Source of the DNA: Rotaria macrura
Taxonomy: Eukaryota > Rotifera > Eurotatoria > Philodinida > Philodinidae
Length of the DNA stretch: 64,000 nucleotides
Assembly (NCBI GenBank): GCA_900239685.1
Contig: OENT01000145.1
Span: forward strand, 62,001 to 126,000
Reading direction: 5' to 3'
A model generated the notes under the pieces. It saw only the letters and a program-made list of their open reading frames with translations. It made no database searches and was not told the DNA's origin. The translations under genes and the position numbers were made by a program. Shown here piece by piece: positions 1 to 15,000 of this stretch (position 1 is its first letter; each line of letters opens with the position of its first letter).

Positions 1-3000
1 TTCGAGATCAGATACTTTATCAACACGATGTGTCTGATGACGTGTTGGATTTACAGGTATTGTTTCACTTATTCTTCTTGTCGTTGGTAATAATATAGGG
101 GGTGAACGTTCGAGAAGAGGAGCAGAAGGAGGAGGTGGTGGTGGTGGTGGTGGTAGCAGTAGAGATGGAGGAGAAGAAGGAGATTTTATTTTATACTCTT
201 CTAAATGTTGTTCAAGGTTAGAAATGACATTTGATGATATTGAAATATTATCAATTAGAGTCGGTGATAGAATTTCTTCATAATCTTCATTAATATCAAG
301 TTCAAGACGTGTTGGGCGTTGCGGACGTTGAATAATTTTTCCTATGGGACTTTGTTTTAATTCAATTACCATTGTTTGTAAATTTGATGTTGGCGGTGAT
401 TGATGATAATTAACAATTTTAGTTAGGTATTGATTATTTTTTTCTGCATGTATATCTTCAACAATAGTACATAGTGATGAAATCGAATTTTCTTGATTTA
501 TCCTATGAATATCTTCAACAATGCTGGTAAGTTGTTCAATATGTAATTTTAATGATGATGTGTCTTCAATTAGCATCGGTTCTTGTGGTTCGTTACATAC
601 ATATGATGGTGTATGATCTAATGAGTCATTTTCAAAATGATTTTCTTGTTCTCCTAATTCAGCTAATTCATCAGCTAGGGTCTTTTTCGGTGGACTTGAT
701 ATTGCGTAGGAATCTAAACGTGCTAGACGATATGCTAATTCATTTGGATCAAGATGTGTGTCATGTATAGATGATATAGATGTGCGTGTAGATGTTGTCG
801 ATTTAATATCTTGATGTTCAGAATCCATAATTTGTATGTAATCTTCTTGTGAAGATTGATTTACAAGATTTGTTTTTTCAATATAATGATTTTGCTGTGG
901 TTCGTGTACAAGAATAGTTGGCTCAATTTCATCAATTCGAAATAATTGTGATTGCTCAAATGATTGTACTGATACAATTGTTGTTAAATTTTCTGTATTT
1001 GGAAATAGATCATCTTCATTATGATTCGTATGTTGAATCGATAGATCGTCTGGATAGATTGGTTCATTTATTGATCGTGCCCAAGCATCGTGATCAATAT
1101 CCGAAAAATTCGAAAGTTTGATTTGCTAATATAAATATAGAAAACCATAGATTGTATGTTAATAGTAAAGAAAGAAAGAACAAGAAAAGAACAGATGGAT
1201 CTAATATTAAAAAAACAGAAATGTGTGTTTAATGTGGGGCAATTGTTTTATTATGAGTGTATTTTATAGATGTTTGACATTGAATTTTCACATAATGTGA
1301 AAAGAGAAAATACTGAATTTGAATGAGAGACAAAAAAAAATGAATAGATATTTAAGTGATATGTTATAAATAGGGAGAAAAATATAATTTCTTTTAACTT
1401 TTTTTTCTTATTCGTAAAAATCTCTAGAGTATTCATTCGAGAATTGAAAAGACAGTTAGAAAAATTGAAATATCTTTACATTAGATTCGCTCGTATTAGA
1501 TGACTATATTTTTTTCTGTCGTTAACTTGTCTCATTTGTGGTCAAGTACTAGTCAGTGTGTTTCATAGATAAATATTCAGTGATCATCTAACAAAGCGAA
1601 TTCTCACAACTAGAGCACACAAGCATAAAATTATAAATTGAAAAATTACTTTCACGCATTTATCTATTGTAAACTGATAGATAAATTTCTAATGATTGGA
1701 GACAATATGAATTTGAGTGTATCAAATCGAATTATGAAAATTTTTACAAGAATTAGTACTCTTTTACTATTGTACGCTTTATGAAACTCATGTTTCGTAA
1801 CCCGTCTAAAGAAAATCGATCTAAAAATTTTGACGTAAAAAGCTGTACATCGTGAGAATTTAATAGGAATAAATTTTAGTGCAAATCGTGGAACTTTTGA
1901 TATGTTTCAATCGTTTCAAACAAACGATGTTAAACAGAAGCTTTTATCATGAAGTTAATTAAAGCATCATATTAACACTTATGATTTCGGATGGAAACTT
2001 CTGTTGCCTTAGCAACGTTTTAGTGTTTTATGTTAACAGTGAAAAACACGATTACATATAAAACATTCACAAGAAGTCATCATATATATTAAATGTAAAC
2101 ATCTTTAGAGAATTACAAATGTAAATTTTACAATTATTATTGTTTTTGCTTAATGAGTTTCCTCGAACGAAACTATAGAAGTGTAAAGTGTTGGTATCAA
2201 TAACCTAAACGCTTGAATCGTTCCTATATTTTATCATAACTTGATTCGTTCCAAAGAAGGCAAGTAATGCTGATTGAAAAGCAACTTATCAGTTAGAAGA
2301 CTTCCTTCGTTACATGAAGAGAATAATTCATCTATGAAACCTTTCATCGGTATTTTCTCACTTGATAAATATTCTCAAGTAGTTTCTAATGATGCCGACA
2401 AAAAGAAAGTCAATCGAATTATATCGATTTTTACTGAAAAACTAATAGAACCATAAAGAAATGTTATTTCATATCGAATGAATCAAAATTCTTTACGTTT
2501 TGGTGTACTGTTGTTAGAAGTAAGACAAACTCTCGATAAATTTTCTTTGTTTTCTGTCGTTGTTGTGACAAGAATATTGTCAATGTAATCTATTTTCATA
2601 TGAATAATTTATAATGATTTTTCTCTATTCTTTGCATATTGTTTTGATGTTTCTCGGTATATATTAATTCAAATTTACTCTTTCAATATGAATATTAAAG
2701 AAATATGTGGTTGTTTTGAAGTTTTTCTTACTTGCGTCTGTTCTAGTGATGGTGTTAAGGAATGAATTTGTATAGGTGATGCAGGTTTTGATTCTGTTGA
2801 TGATATATACGATTCTGCATCTTCTTTGTCTTCTTCTTCGACTTCTTCTTCTTCGCTATGATCAATTCGTAGAAAATTGTCTTGATTAATACTAATCGTA
2901 TTTGTTCTTATAATTTCATGATTCTCAATAATATCATCACTATCATCAATACTTGATGCATATTGACTTTCTCTCGAACTTGGTATTGTTGATAATGAAT

Positions 3001-6000
3001 GTGGTCTATACTCAGCTAAAATATCTGGTACATTCCTTGATTGTACGAGAGCAGCAGCAAATGCAGCTGTTGCCTCGTCGTCATCAAAACCCAAGGACAT
3101 ACACAATTGTTTATCTTCTTCACCAAATATTTCATTTGTTGTATTTGGTAAATAATTTGTTATATCACTAATAGGTTCAAGATCGAATTCATCATTATTA
3201 TCTAGTTGATGTGGGTAATGAAAAACATAATTCAACGGTTCTTTTATAATCGGGGATGCTATTTGATTTGATATAGGTGAATATTGTTGTTCATCAGGTA
3301 CAAGATTATCTTGTTCATATGATTGTATACTATCATTATCCATATCAAATAAATTTATATCCGTATCAGAATGTGTCGATATTGGACCAATACGATCAAC
3401 AAATGGCTCTGATATTGCAGCACCTTGTAAGAGACCGATATTAGCGGAATCATGTTTTGTTATTCCTGTTCTTGTTGTTGTTGTTAACGAAGATGATGAT
3501 GGCTTAGGTAATGTTGTTGTATCAAACGATTTTGACTTTTTCTTTGTAAATTTATCTTGTTGAGTTGTAGTATAATTATCTATTGTTGAAAATATATCAC
3601 CATGACTACGTGATTTCTCCATCAATGTTCCATTCATATTCGTATATGAAGTTGATAAACCCATGATATGACGTAGTTTATATTCACCTAATTCAATATC
3701 ATCATTATCACTAAATGCAAGATCAAGTAATGAAAGCCACATTTGTTCAAGAGTATCACGTGTTATATCTAAACATGCATAAGCATCTAATGTTGTTAAT
3801 GAATATGAACGTTCACGTAGTGGTTCACGTTCTATTGATGTATTTAAATTTGGATATGAATAAGATGGTTGTAGAGTTTGTAATGATAGATAAAATTCAT
3901 CCTCATCACCTATAGTCTGATGTTGATGAAATATACGTGAATCGGATGATTCTTTAGCATCAAATCTCGCCGGAGATTTTCGTATTTTATCTGTTGGCGA
4001 TGTTACATCTTGTAACCATTCACAATTATATTTTTCAGCTAAATGTATAGCAGCTGAACTGCCAAAGGCTGGATAATACATACCTAGAAATAGAATGAAA
4101 TATGATTATATCAATAAGATGATTCCTTGCATGAGTTAGATATAAAATACCTGTTTGTTTTACTTTAGGTATTAACTGCTCCGACGAACTTGATGATACG
4201 GTTCGTTCGACATGTTCATTTAAACTAGAGACTGTTACTGATTGCATTTGATCATTAACAGATATCATCGTTGGAGTATGGTGTTTGAAAATTTCTTCAT
4301 CATCATGATTATTATTATTATTTTTATTATTATCATTATTATGTTCACATATCATTTCATTCTTAACAATGATATTATTTACATCATCTTGAATGACACT
4401 ATTGTCAACTGCTAGAATAAAAGAATAAAAAACTATATCCACACTTGAATGGGACAACAAGAGTATGAAAAAAAAGTAATATGTCAAAAAATAAGAAAAA
4501 AAATTACGGAGCAAAGAAAGAAAAAAGAAAGGCATGCATACTTTTGCTTCTACTTCTTTTATTCTAATGAAATAAACCCATCATATCAATGTGTACTAAT
4601 AAGAAAATAAATGTCTATATGTATTTTTTGTGGTACTCTCTTCTTCTCTCGATGAGTTTTATTTCCTCGCGTGGCATGTTCATGTTTCGTGTATCTAATT
4701 TTTAATATGTTTATACACCATGTATACATACATGTATACATGTAGATAGATATAGGTATATTAAGTTCTTCTGTCGACATCTTCAACATGCACAAACTTC
4801 ATTAGACTGTCACTATACATAAGGGGATGCAGAAGACGAAAATTGTACATTAATATAAAAAGAAAGATCGATTGAGCGAGTTGAACTTTATCGAAGGGTG
4901 AGAGACATGATGGAGGATTAGTTAACAACCTCAATCTATTGAGATTGAAAGTGACTGAGACATACAAGATGGACACTATCTCTACATATGTCGAATGATA
5001 CAACCAGACAGAGAACGAAAAGAAATACGAAACGAGTGATACTCAAGGATAATTGATCTCGAAAATGTACGATTGACTAAGAGCTCTTCTGATGATCTCT
5101 TTCGCTATTTTATTTATATACAATCTGCATAACAGCATAGATGACCTTTAGTATACATGAAACGATTCTGAATACAACTCGAGTAAAACAAACGTTAAAT
5201 GGACACGCCTCAACCTACGATCAACGTTTTTTTTTCTTTCTTGATTAGAAAGAAAGAGATAGTAAAAAGAAATAAAAGCTATCAATATCGAACGCATTGC
5301 ATCATCATGCTTTGAAAAAAAGAAGGCGAATACTTTTCAATGCATACACTTCTATTCAATTAAATTGTTTAATTTAAAAAGAAAATGAAACTATAAGATA
5401 AATATCTATCTATTATTTACTTTTATTATATTTAATTGATAATGATATACGTAGTTGGCTGGATTGCACTTGTTTTTCTTGTTTTTGTTCAGTATCATCA
5501 TCTTCATCATCGTCATGGTCATTTCGAATGATTGATTGATTCACTTGCATGCAATTTAAATTATCATCTGATAAACCAAGCGCTGAATCTTGTGAATGAA
5601 ATGCTGATGATGATAGATGATGTGTACTTGATAGATCATCTGTTGATGATGCTGCTGTATTGTTATTATTCATAGTACGATGATCAGGTTGTAGTAATGA
5701 ATCATGACTATTGGTATGTTGATTTGGTTGTGTTTGACGATAATGAAAGTCTTTATCAAATGAAAACGATGATGATTCATCTGGCATTACCAATTGTATG
5801 AGTGGTCTATCGTTTTTGTTGTCATTTTCGTCTCCGGTTTCAATATGTATTTCATCGTCATCGTGTTCTTTCTCTTTTACCGTTCCCACATTATCATCGT
5901 CATCAGTATTAATAATATTTGTTGTTGATTTCGAATACGGAGAATTTTCATCGTAGACAAGAAAATGATCTGTATTAGTTGAATGTTGGCGATGAAGATA

Positions 6001-9000
6001 GTTACTCTGCATTGTTTCCTTGTTAATCACCTCTAGAAAGACAAAAACACATATATAAACAATAGTTTGTCGTCTTATAACGGTCAGCTCGTTTAAGTAG
6101 ATAGATGCATGTGTGTATATATGTGCATTTTCAAGTGTTCTATCGACGCCCCGGTCATCTTCATCTAATAGACTATTGTTCAAGCACTTTAGCATGGTTT
6201 ACTTTGTGTGTATTTTGACTATTGTCAGACAATAAGAGCACGAAAAAGAAAAGGAATACGTTGAACAGGTAAAGCCGACGCTCATCATTAAACGAGAACA
6301 GTATAGGCAGTCGGCCCGTGCTCTTTGATTGAAAACAACGAGCGAGTATCCGTACATTTCATTCAACAATATGTGCATGTTAAATCGATTACGATGAGTT
6401 TATATGTGGGCGTAGTAAATACTGTTTTCTTTTCTGCTTTATTTTTCCATTTTTTTCCTTAGGAAATTTAAGTCTAACGAAAACAAAAGGGGGTATTTTT
6501 TCTATCAGACTTTCTTTTTCATTTTTGCCTTTACACTAATGATTGCTATTCGAAACAGAAGAAAAAAAACAACATCATAACAAGTAGTTAATCTAGTATT
6601 TTTGTTACTTACTTTATGCCGAGAGTTGACCTCCATCACTGAACAGGGTGTCTGTCTTCTCAGGAGAAAAAAAATGTAAAGAATGAGAAAAAGTGTTCGA
6701 TGCACATTTTTTTTTCTTTCTTTCTTCTTCTGTTTCACCTTGCTATTCCAGAACGACGGCATGCATACAACCTTGCTGAAAGGAAGTTGTCTCTCATTTT
6801 CAACGTGTGCCTTTTTTTCTCATTTCTCTTTTTTTTCCTTGCTCTCTACTCTGGTTGATCGTTTTGTTATAATGGTAAAAGCTCACCTTCATCACTTTTT
6901 TTAATTGATAACAATGGTAATAACATTGGTTGTTCATTTCCATCATGCTCATTTATGAAGCCATCTTTGTCGTAATTAGCTGCACTTTCATATGATTTCA
7001 GATTGATGTTTTCATTGTTCAAACTTGTATTCGACAATTCTGAAATACAATAGAAAAATACCTATAATTTGAACTATGATTGGTGTCCTATTGAAACCTT
7101 GATACTAACAGCTGTGCATTCACACATATTTATATATATATATATGTGTGTGTGTGATTCCTACTCTGTTTACGAGTGCGAATAAAAGAAAAACAACAAA
7201 AAGGGTTACCTTTAAAATTTTCCTTATCTTGACAGTCTTGTTGTTCATCGTTTGGCCATGATTGAGAACGGCGATGTGAACAATTTATTTGATTATTTTC
7301 ATCATGAACAATTAAATTGTTCAATAGAATTGTGCTTTGTTGATTATTTTTATCATTGTCAATTACAGTTACTACTTGTGATGATGATGTATCGATTGTA
7401 TTTTGTGACATATGCACAGATATAATTGACGATGAACGGCTTGTTGATGCTGATTGCTGATTTGCTTCAGCTAGAAATGTTGTAAATACTTGATCGATCC
7501 AATCACCGAATGAGGATAATTTTATTTGAACTTTTTGCGATGATGCTGATGATGAAGATGCTGATGATGAGGATGAGGATGAGGATTGAGAATGTTCACA
7601 TGATCCCTCTATGATTTCATCCTGTTCATTAAAACTTTCTAATTCATTGACATAGTTCGACTCAGTATTTTGAATTGATGCAGATGTATTAAAATCACTG
7701 TCTGCTGAATAGTATAATTCACTTGTGTTGGATCGTCCACGATCAGTTTTATTCATTGATAGATTATCAGTTATAGCCGTTAAATAGCTTTTACCTTCGT
7801 CACTTTCATCTGTCACTGATACAGATTGTTCGTGAACAATCGATATAGGTTTTATTAATAAATCATTCATTTGTGGTGATTCAATATCAAGTAATGAATC
7901 ATCAGATAGAGCAAATAAATCATTTTGATTTGTTGTTTCTTCCGACAGTTGTTCATCTATCTTTAATTGATATAGTTTTTGTTCACTTGCAATATCAACA
8001 CCTGAATCAAGTGTATTTTGCGAGTATTCAGTTGATAGAATTCGTCGGCGTACTATATTGGTATCAAGTTGTTCAATATTTAAGCGTGCATTTAAACGAT
8101 CACGATATGTTTGAATTGTAATCGATGACCGATCGATATCATCAGAATAATCTAAGTAAAATTCATCAACGTCCTCATCCGTACTTGCATAGGAATTTAA
8201 TTTCAGTTTTGGAGACGTAGATGATGTTAATTGATTAGCTATAACTATTTCACATTGTTCAAATTGTTTCTTCGATAACGACGGTGACGAAGACGACGAT
8301 GATGGTGAAGACGACGATGGTTGTGAACAATTATTTTCTTGATGTTGTATTGGTGATGATGTATTACTTATTTCACGATTGAACAAAGAATAATCAGGCA
8401 AGGTCGAATCGTGTTGCTTATTCATTGAAATATTTTCAAAAACTAGAAAAGGGAAAAACTCTTGTCATTTAACGTAGATGATTGATGAGCAGGTTTTCCT
8501 TTTCATTGATAAGAGATTTATGATATTGTCTCATTAAGTAAATACCAACAAAGAAGGTCAATTGGCGCAAGTCAATAGATTTTAGAGAACAATAAATGCA
8601 TGTTTTTTCTTGTTTGACGAACATGGGCTAATGATGTATGATAAAGATCAACGAGATCAACGAATAGAAAGTAAAAACTCTCTTGATAATTTCTCTGGAA
8701 CGGTTCATAAAACTTTTAAATATGTTTTTCTTTCTTTCCTCTTAATTATGGCGCTGTGTTGTTTTTATAGCATTTGTTGTCACAAAGATTTACGCGAAGA
8801 TTTACTGAAGATTAATTTTGAAAAATTGAAGAAAACTTTTCTTTGAAACCTGAGAGAGCGAGAGAGAGAGAATACGTCAGAAAAACACGCCATGTGTCAT
8901 ATGCTTGCTACTTCTGATAAATTATCATGCAAGGAAGTAAGAATTTGTCATGTTTAAGAATCAATTTGTACAAGAAAAATAAATATGCATATTCATATAT

Positions 9001-12000
9001 ATATATATATTTATTTATTTAAATATGAATGGAAATAAAATAGTTATTTATGAAATGGCACAATATTTTTTCTTTTCGTTTTAGATAAGATAAAGACTGA
9101 TGACCTTAATCATAGTTAACAAAGAAGAAAATATTAACGTATAAAAACAATCGATATTAGGCGTATTATATTTTCTATATGAATATCATTTATGATGTAT
9201 ATTTACATGCTACATTAGATTTATCGAATCTGGAAAGACTTTTATTTAGATGTGTGAAGAAATAAGCTTAATCGTTATTAACATGCATAAATAGTTGCGT
9301 GAAAAAATTTTGGATAGTATTATGTCGTCTAATGAATGAGATTTTTCACCGTCTAAGCATTGTCATATGGTTCAATTATCGAATGGATCAAAATTTGTTT
9401 TCAGTCAGCTATGCTTTTGAACATAATATCTACCTTGATTTATGGGTTAAAATAAACTGAATTGAATGAGATAAATTATTATCATGAATTACATCTATAT
9501 TTTGATAATTGAATTTTCTTTGTTTGCGTTATTCAAAATCTTAAACGTTCTCCTTTCTCGTTTCATTAGTATTCACGATAAAAACGGGATCTGTTCGACA
9601 CGGACATTAGATATCTATCATTTTCTTTAGGCATGACAAAATTATGATTATGTCAGATGAAGGGGTTTTTTCTGTTTCATACCTTCATGCTTTTGATTTT
9701 TAACAGGCGTTAGATTTTGACGTAGAAGAACTGGCGGTGCTGATCGATTGTGTTGATCACTTGACGAACCTGTATCAGTTGCACTATACGATACTTCTTC
9801 TTGCTGTTGTTTTCGTTTACTTCGTTTGCTTGGTAAACGATTCTGTGTTTGTAATTGATCAGCACTAAACCATTTCAAATTGGAATATCGAAGTTGTTTG
9901 CCATCACCTTCAATATTCCATTGGGAATTTTGAGATTGATTTAATAGGGATGGTTGACGTCGTTTTGTTGTTGTTATTGATATAACATGTCCATTAGAAT
10001 TCTTTGCAGTTTTACTATCATTTTGTTGATTGTCTATTGATGGTGAAAGTAAATTGGATGCAGAACCAATATGATTTTGACAAGATGATGTTAATACTAA
10101 ATCTGCTGATGTTATCATATTTTGCCAATAGTCAATTTTTCCACGTTGTAATGTAATGTGACGGGATGATATCGGCACTGTGCGTTTGTCATGATCAATA
10201 ATAGGTGATACTTGTTCAACAGAATATTTTGGATAGTTATTTAATTCTTCTTCTCCTCTTTTAGGACAATTACTTTTCCAAACGTATGTTATCGTTTTTG
10301 TTAAACCAAATGAATTCGTTGCATAATTATTATTGTTTCTTAATTCAATCAAATAAACCGATGGTGATGATTGTTTCGTTGCTGTAAATGCTGAACGTGG
10401 ATGTTGTTTATCATATGATAGGTCACTTTTTTCCGATAATGAATCATCGGATAATGAAGGAAATTGTGTATTTGCAGGTTGAGTGGGTGATGCTAATCTA
10501 TATGGACGAGATTTTTTTCTTAATTCAATCGATGATGAACAACTATTTGAATATGAAGAAGATGATGATGAGGAAGAAGAAGAAATCGTTGACGACAAAT
10601 CGTTTGCAGTTGACGATAAGTTTCCTGGTGTTTTTGATTTTGAATGACGGCCTAGTAATAAAATTGACGATAGATTCGTCAACGAATGAAAAAACCTTGA
10701 TAAAAAAGAATAACTAGAAACTAAAGAAAACCGTTAATCTAACTCAATGTGAAGCATCATAATAACGGCAGTCAATTGAAGAAATAGTGTCAACTTATTA
10801 TCAATATTTGTCATTGTGTTCAGGGTTATGAAGTAATTGATATATATGTATGTATATATTTATATACATATGTGTGTATGTACATCGATATGGTTTCAAA
10901 ACATAACTCTTATGCATTAATTATTGAAAAATGAAATGAAACAAGGCAATGAATGAATTATATAACCTTGAAAAATTGAGTTCTCTGTCTTCTATTTGTT
11001 TTCTTGCATCATAGTTAAGTCGATTGGATTAGCCATGTTTGCTAAGGTATATGTGTAAAATGTCTCTTTTTCTCCTTTTGATTTCTACAGTCAACTTTTA
11101 AAACATAATGACATCCCAAGGTTAGAAATGAAATAATGAAAATGCGTCAGATGCTCAATTTTGCCGAGGTGAATGCAAACACTTTTTGTTGTTCCTGATT
11201 ATCAAGTAGTCGTCGTAGTTGTCTCGAGTCGACATCTCATATTCAATTAGAGCGAACGAATGTTGTAACATTGATAGACAGATATACATATATAAATATA
11301 TATGCATAGACATACTGTGTGTACTTGTTATATATACTTGAACAAAGTCAAAAAAAAATCATTTTAATTTGGTTAACTAGGCACCATAAGTCATGCTACG
11401 AAATGGATTACGATAGCGATGATTACTACTGAATCATGAGCAAAGATACTTGAATGCAAGTCTATTGTCTTACTGATCAATCAGTAACAAATAACAAAAA
11501 GAAAAAGAAGCATGTATAAGACACTCAAAATGATTCTCATTTGCAATCTGACCATCGAGGTGTTTTCTTTCGATTTTATTGATACTGAACATATACATGC
11601 ACGAAAAAAAAAACTTGATTAACATTGTGGAGAATCTCAACAAATGCGTTTATAGTTTGTTTGTCTGATCATCAGGCAATGCGAAAAAGAGAAGAAGATG
11701 AATTCGACATCTCCTATAGCTTGTCTATATCTATATCTATATTGAAAAGAATACCGTTTACTTAAGGATATAGTTGACTTATATTATGATGTTAGTTACT
11801 ACTGGCTACGACATAATGAGTGATTGTATAATATGCCTTTAGTAAATAATGATCATCCGTTTTTCTTTGGGCTTACTAGTTGGATACAAACTAATAAAAA
11901 AGAATTCAGTTGGAGTCCATTAAAAAGTAGCACATTTCTCACTTCTGTGATAAAGTATAATGACTCTATTTAGACACACGTTTTTGGTAATATGATATAT

Positions 12001-15000
12001 GCATGTGTGTTCTGGTAATAGGCAATAAAAAAAGAGTTTGACACATGCGTGTTTTTTCTTTTCATTTACTTCTTTGACATTTGATCTTTAATTGTTACTC
12101 ATAAAGATGATAATTTCATCACTTGCTAATAACTCATGTGTGAATATGAGCGTATAAAAAAACACAAGATTCTTATCTGATATCCATAATTGTCGAGACA
12201 TACAAAAAAATTATGTCTCGTCTTTTGTTTTATTTCTATGACTGAACGACGATTGTCTGATGTAATCAAGACAAAAAAAAATCTATGTAACTATCCATCT
12301 GTAAGTCTGCTTCTATCTAGATGTATAAATATCTTAATAATTCACTTACCACGTAAGACAAGTATCGTTTTATTAACCAGCGTACCAATTGTGGGAAACA
12401 TGATGTTGAGGTAAGAGGAAAAAGATGAAAAATCTGTTTGTTCTTTTTTTTTGTCTACCACTTAGTTTGTAAAGTATCTAAGCGAACAAATGATACATTG
12501 CCTAATGGCACTTGAATAACGTACGGCGTAGTATTTAAGTAAAACAACAACAACAGCATTAATTTCTTTCGATACAAATCTTATGTATAAAATGTAGTGT
12601 ACGATAGGCAATAGTATTCGCTTGTCGTCGTTACCACCCACTGAGTAATGACATCAAGATGGAAAAAAAAGAGAAAAAAGAATGCATGGCAAAGCTCTCC
12701 GATCATTGTCCACCGCATGTATGCATGTATGCGACTGTGTGTGTGTGTATTTTTTTTATTCTCTATTCATTCTCTTTCTCTTTTGCTCTTTCTTTTTCAT
12801 GTGATCTACTACTGTAAGAGACTTATGGGCATACAAGATTGTTAATTATCATGAGAAGTCTCTTAGTCCACGGTACTCATCTAGGAATAATGTTAATTAA
12901 TAAGGCAAAAATAATGAGAATGATTTTTTTTTCCTTCATCCTCTTTTTTTTATTTTGTTCTCATTAAAGATTTAAATTCTCTAATGTACAAGAATAAGAA
13001 CATATACCGTATCACTAATCATCTAGATCGATTTGCGTACGCGTGCAAAAACTAATCAAATGACCAGCTTTTTTTTATTATTAATGACGATAGTCACCAC
13101 CGGATATACTTTGTACTATTCGAACTTTTTGTTCTTTCATTATGATCAAACAACTAACATATATTTGCTGACAGACTGTGTCTGCCCGGAAACGATTAAC
13201 AATGGACACAAAAATGTCCGTATATGTATTTTAATCATTTTTTCATCGAAATTCTCACACCCACACCCTGTTGTCTCTCATCGTTTCTCTTGGTCTATTT
13301 TTTTTTGTGCAAACGGTTTTGATTATTCTCGATGTACATATGTGCAGATGACGATGCGGTGCATTTGCATATACACATGCACACATGATATGCCACCTAA
13401 CTGACCGTGAGACAAATACACACATTATTTTTTCCTCAACTTTCCACTTGAAAATGATTAGCAAGAAATATGCATCATAAACTTACATGAAATCCGGTTA
13501 CTAGGCAAATGAATGTGTTTCGGTATTTGATGACAAGCAAAAAATATAGACATAGTGCTATACTTTACAAATGTTGTATTTAAAAAAAAATGCTGATTTA
13601 TATTGGTTTTATTATCAGTATGAATAATTTTCTTCTCTTCTATGATTGCTTGATGTCAGTTGCACTACAGGTAATGTGTATAGAAGAAGAAAAAAAAATC
13701 ACGAAAACCATTGTATACGTTCTGTCTGACAGTTTTGTGGATATTTATATGTCACTTTATGTTTTTGTGATAGTCTTCATATCTACACATGATAAACATA
13801 GTGCACATCAATAACAATCGATTATGATGGAAAGAAACATGCAACTCAATCTGCTTTTGAAAAAAATATTTATATATATATACATAACTGTACAGTTATT
13901 TTGACGGCGGCATTAATTTAAATCATGTGTATGAAACTGATTAAATTACAATATCCATGCATATATCTTTCTTTCGTATTCTTTGTTTGGCTTTCGATGT
14001 CTGAAGATGCATTTTAAAAATAGTAATATATGAAACACATCGAGACGTGCCATAATATGAAAAAGTTTTAAATAAATTTGCAATTTTATGAACGACGTAA
14101 AATTATTTAACTGACTTAACTTCATTCTCTTGTTATCGAAAAAGGATAGAGTTGAAAGGATACTCTCTATATTCAATGTAAAACTCTGTTTGGCTTTTTT
14201 GAAGTACATTAACTCAATAGAGATGGTCGATGTATTTTCTTTTCTGCATCGTCTTTTCTTTTCTGATGCATAACCCATTTCAACATCATCATCATATACG
14301 AGAGAGAGGGATCAATTTGAAAGTGTAAAAAGAAAAATATATACAAATACATTCGAATATTTACTTTGATACGAACCGTCTCTATGCCAGAATTTTTGTA
14401 ATCGTTTTTCTGATGATGATGAAAATGATTCACTATGATGATGCATTTTCAACGATGATGACGTCTTTTTCTTCTTCTTCGTTGATATTTGTTGTTCATC
14501 GAAATTATTATCTAATTGATTTGTACCATTTGTAGTAGTACAATATAACATCATAATATTCTTCTTTTTCGTCTTCGATGATATATCCTTATTACAGAAT
14601 TCATTATTAGACATTGTCGATTGTGTTTGACAGGTATCGTCCCGCAAACTATATTATAAAATGGAAGAATTTTCAATTTTATGAATAAAATTTGAATGAT
14701 AATTATTTTTATATATTGATTAAAGATTGTTAATGACGAACACGTACCAACTGATGCCATATGAACAAATAAGGGGCTACATATGTATATATATAGCAAC
14801 AACAAACATAGAATAGAATACTTCTACAGAGAATTCTGATTCATTTTAAGAATTAATGAATAATTGTGTGGTAGTTTCTCTTTTAAATATATTTGACATA
14901 ACCGTTTTGAAAGGACAAGAAGAATATCCGAAACATGAGAACTGTTTCATACAACTTGAACAAAGCAGAATGAATTTTGAGGGGAGAAAAAAAAACAAAA

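Noticed and set aside
2274..2456. Plus-strand 60-codon frame in the last intron of the giant gene
   Set aside because: Composition is mildly protein-like (VNRIISIFTEKLIEP), but it starts at TTG, the in-frame ATG is late, and no exon partner is visible.
3715..3915. Plus-strand frames opposite the giant-gene exons
   Set aside because: They are mirror frames of long minus-strand exons with phase-matched splicing; their Met/His/Gln runs reflect antisense of Ser/Asp codons.
13033..13404. 123-codon plus-strand open frame
   Set aside because: T-rich and Cys/Tyr/Phe-biased, lies in an intron of the giant gene, starts at a non-ATG codon and has an equally open antisense frame.
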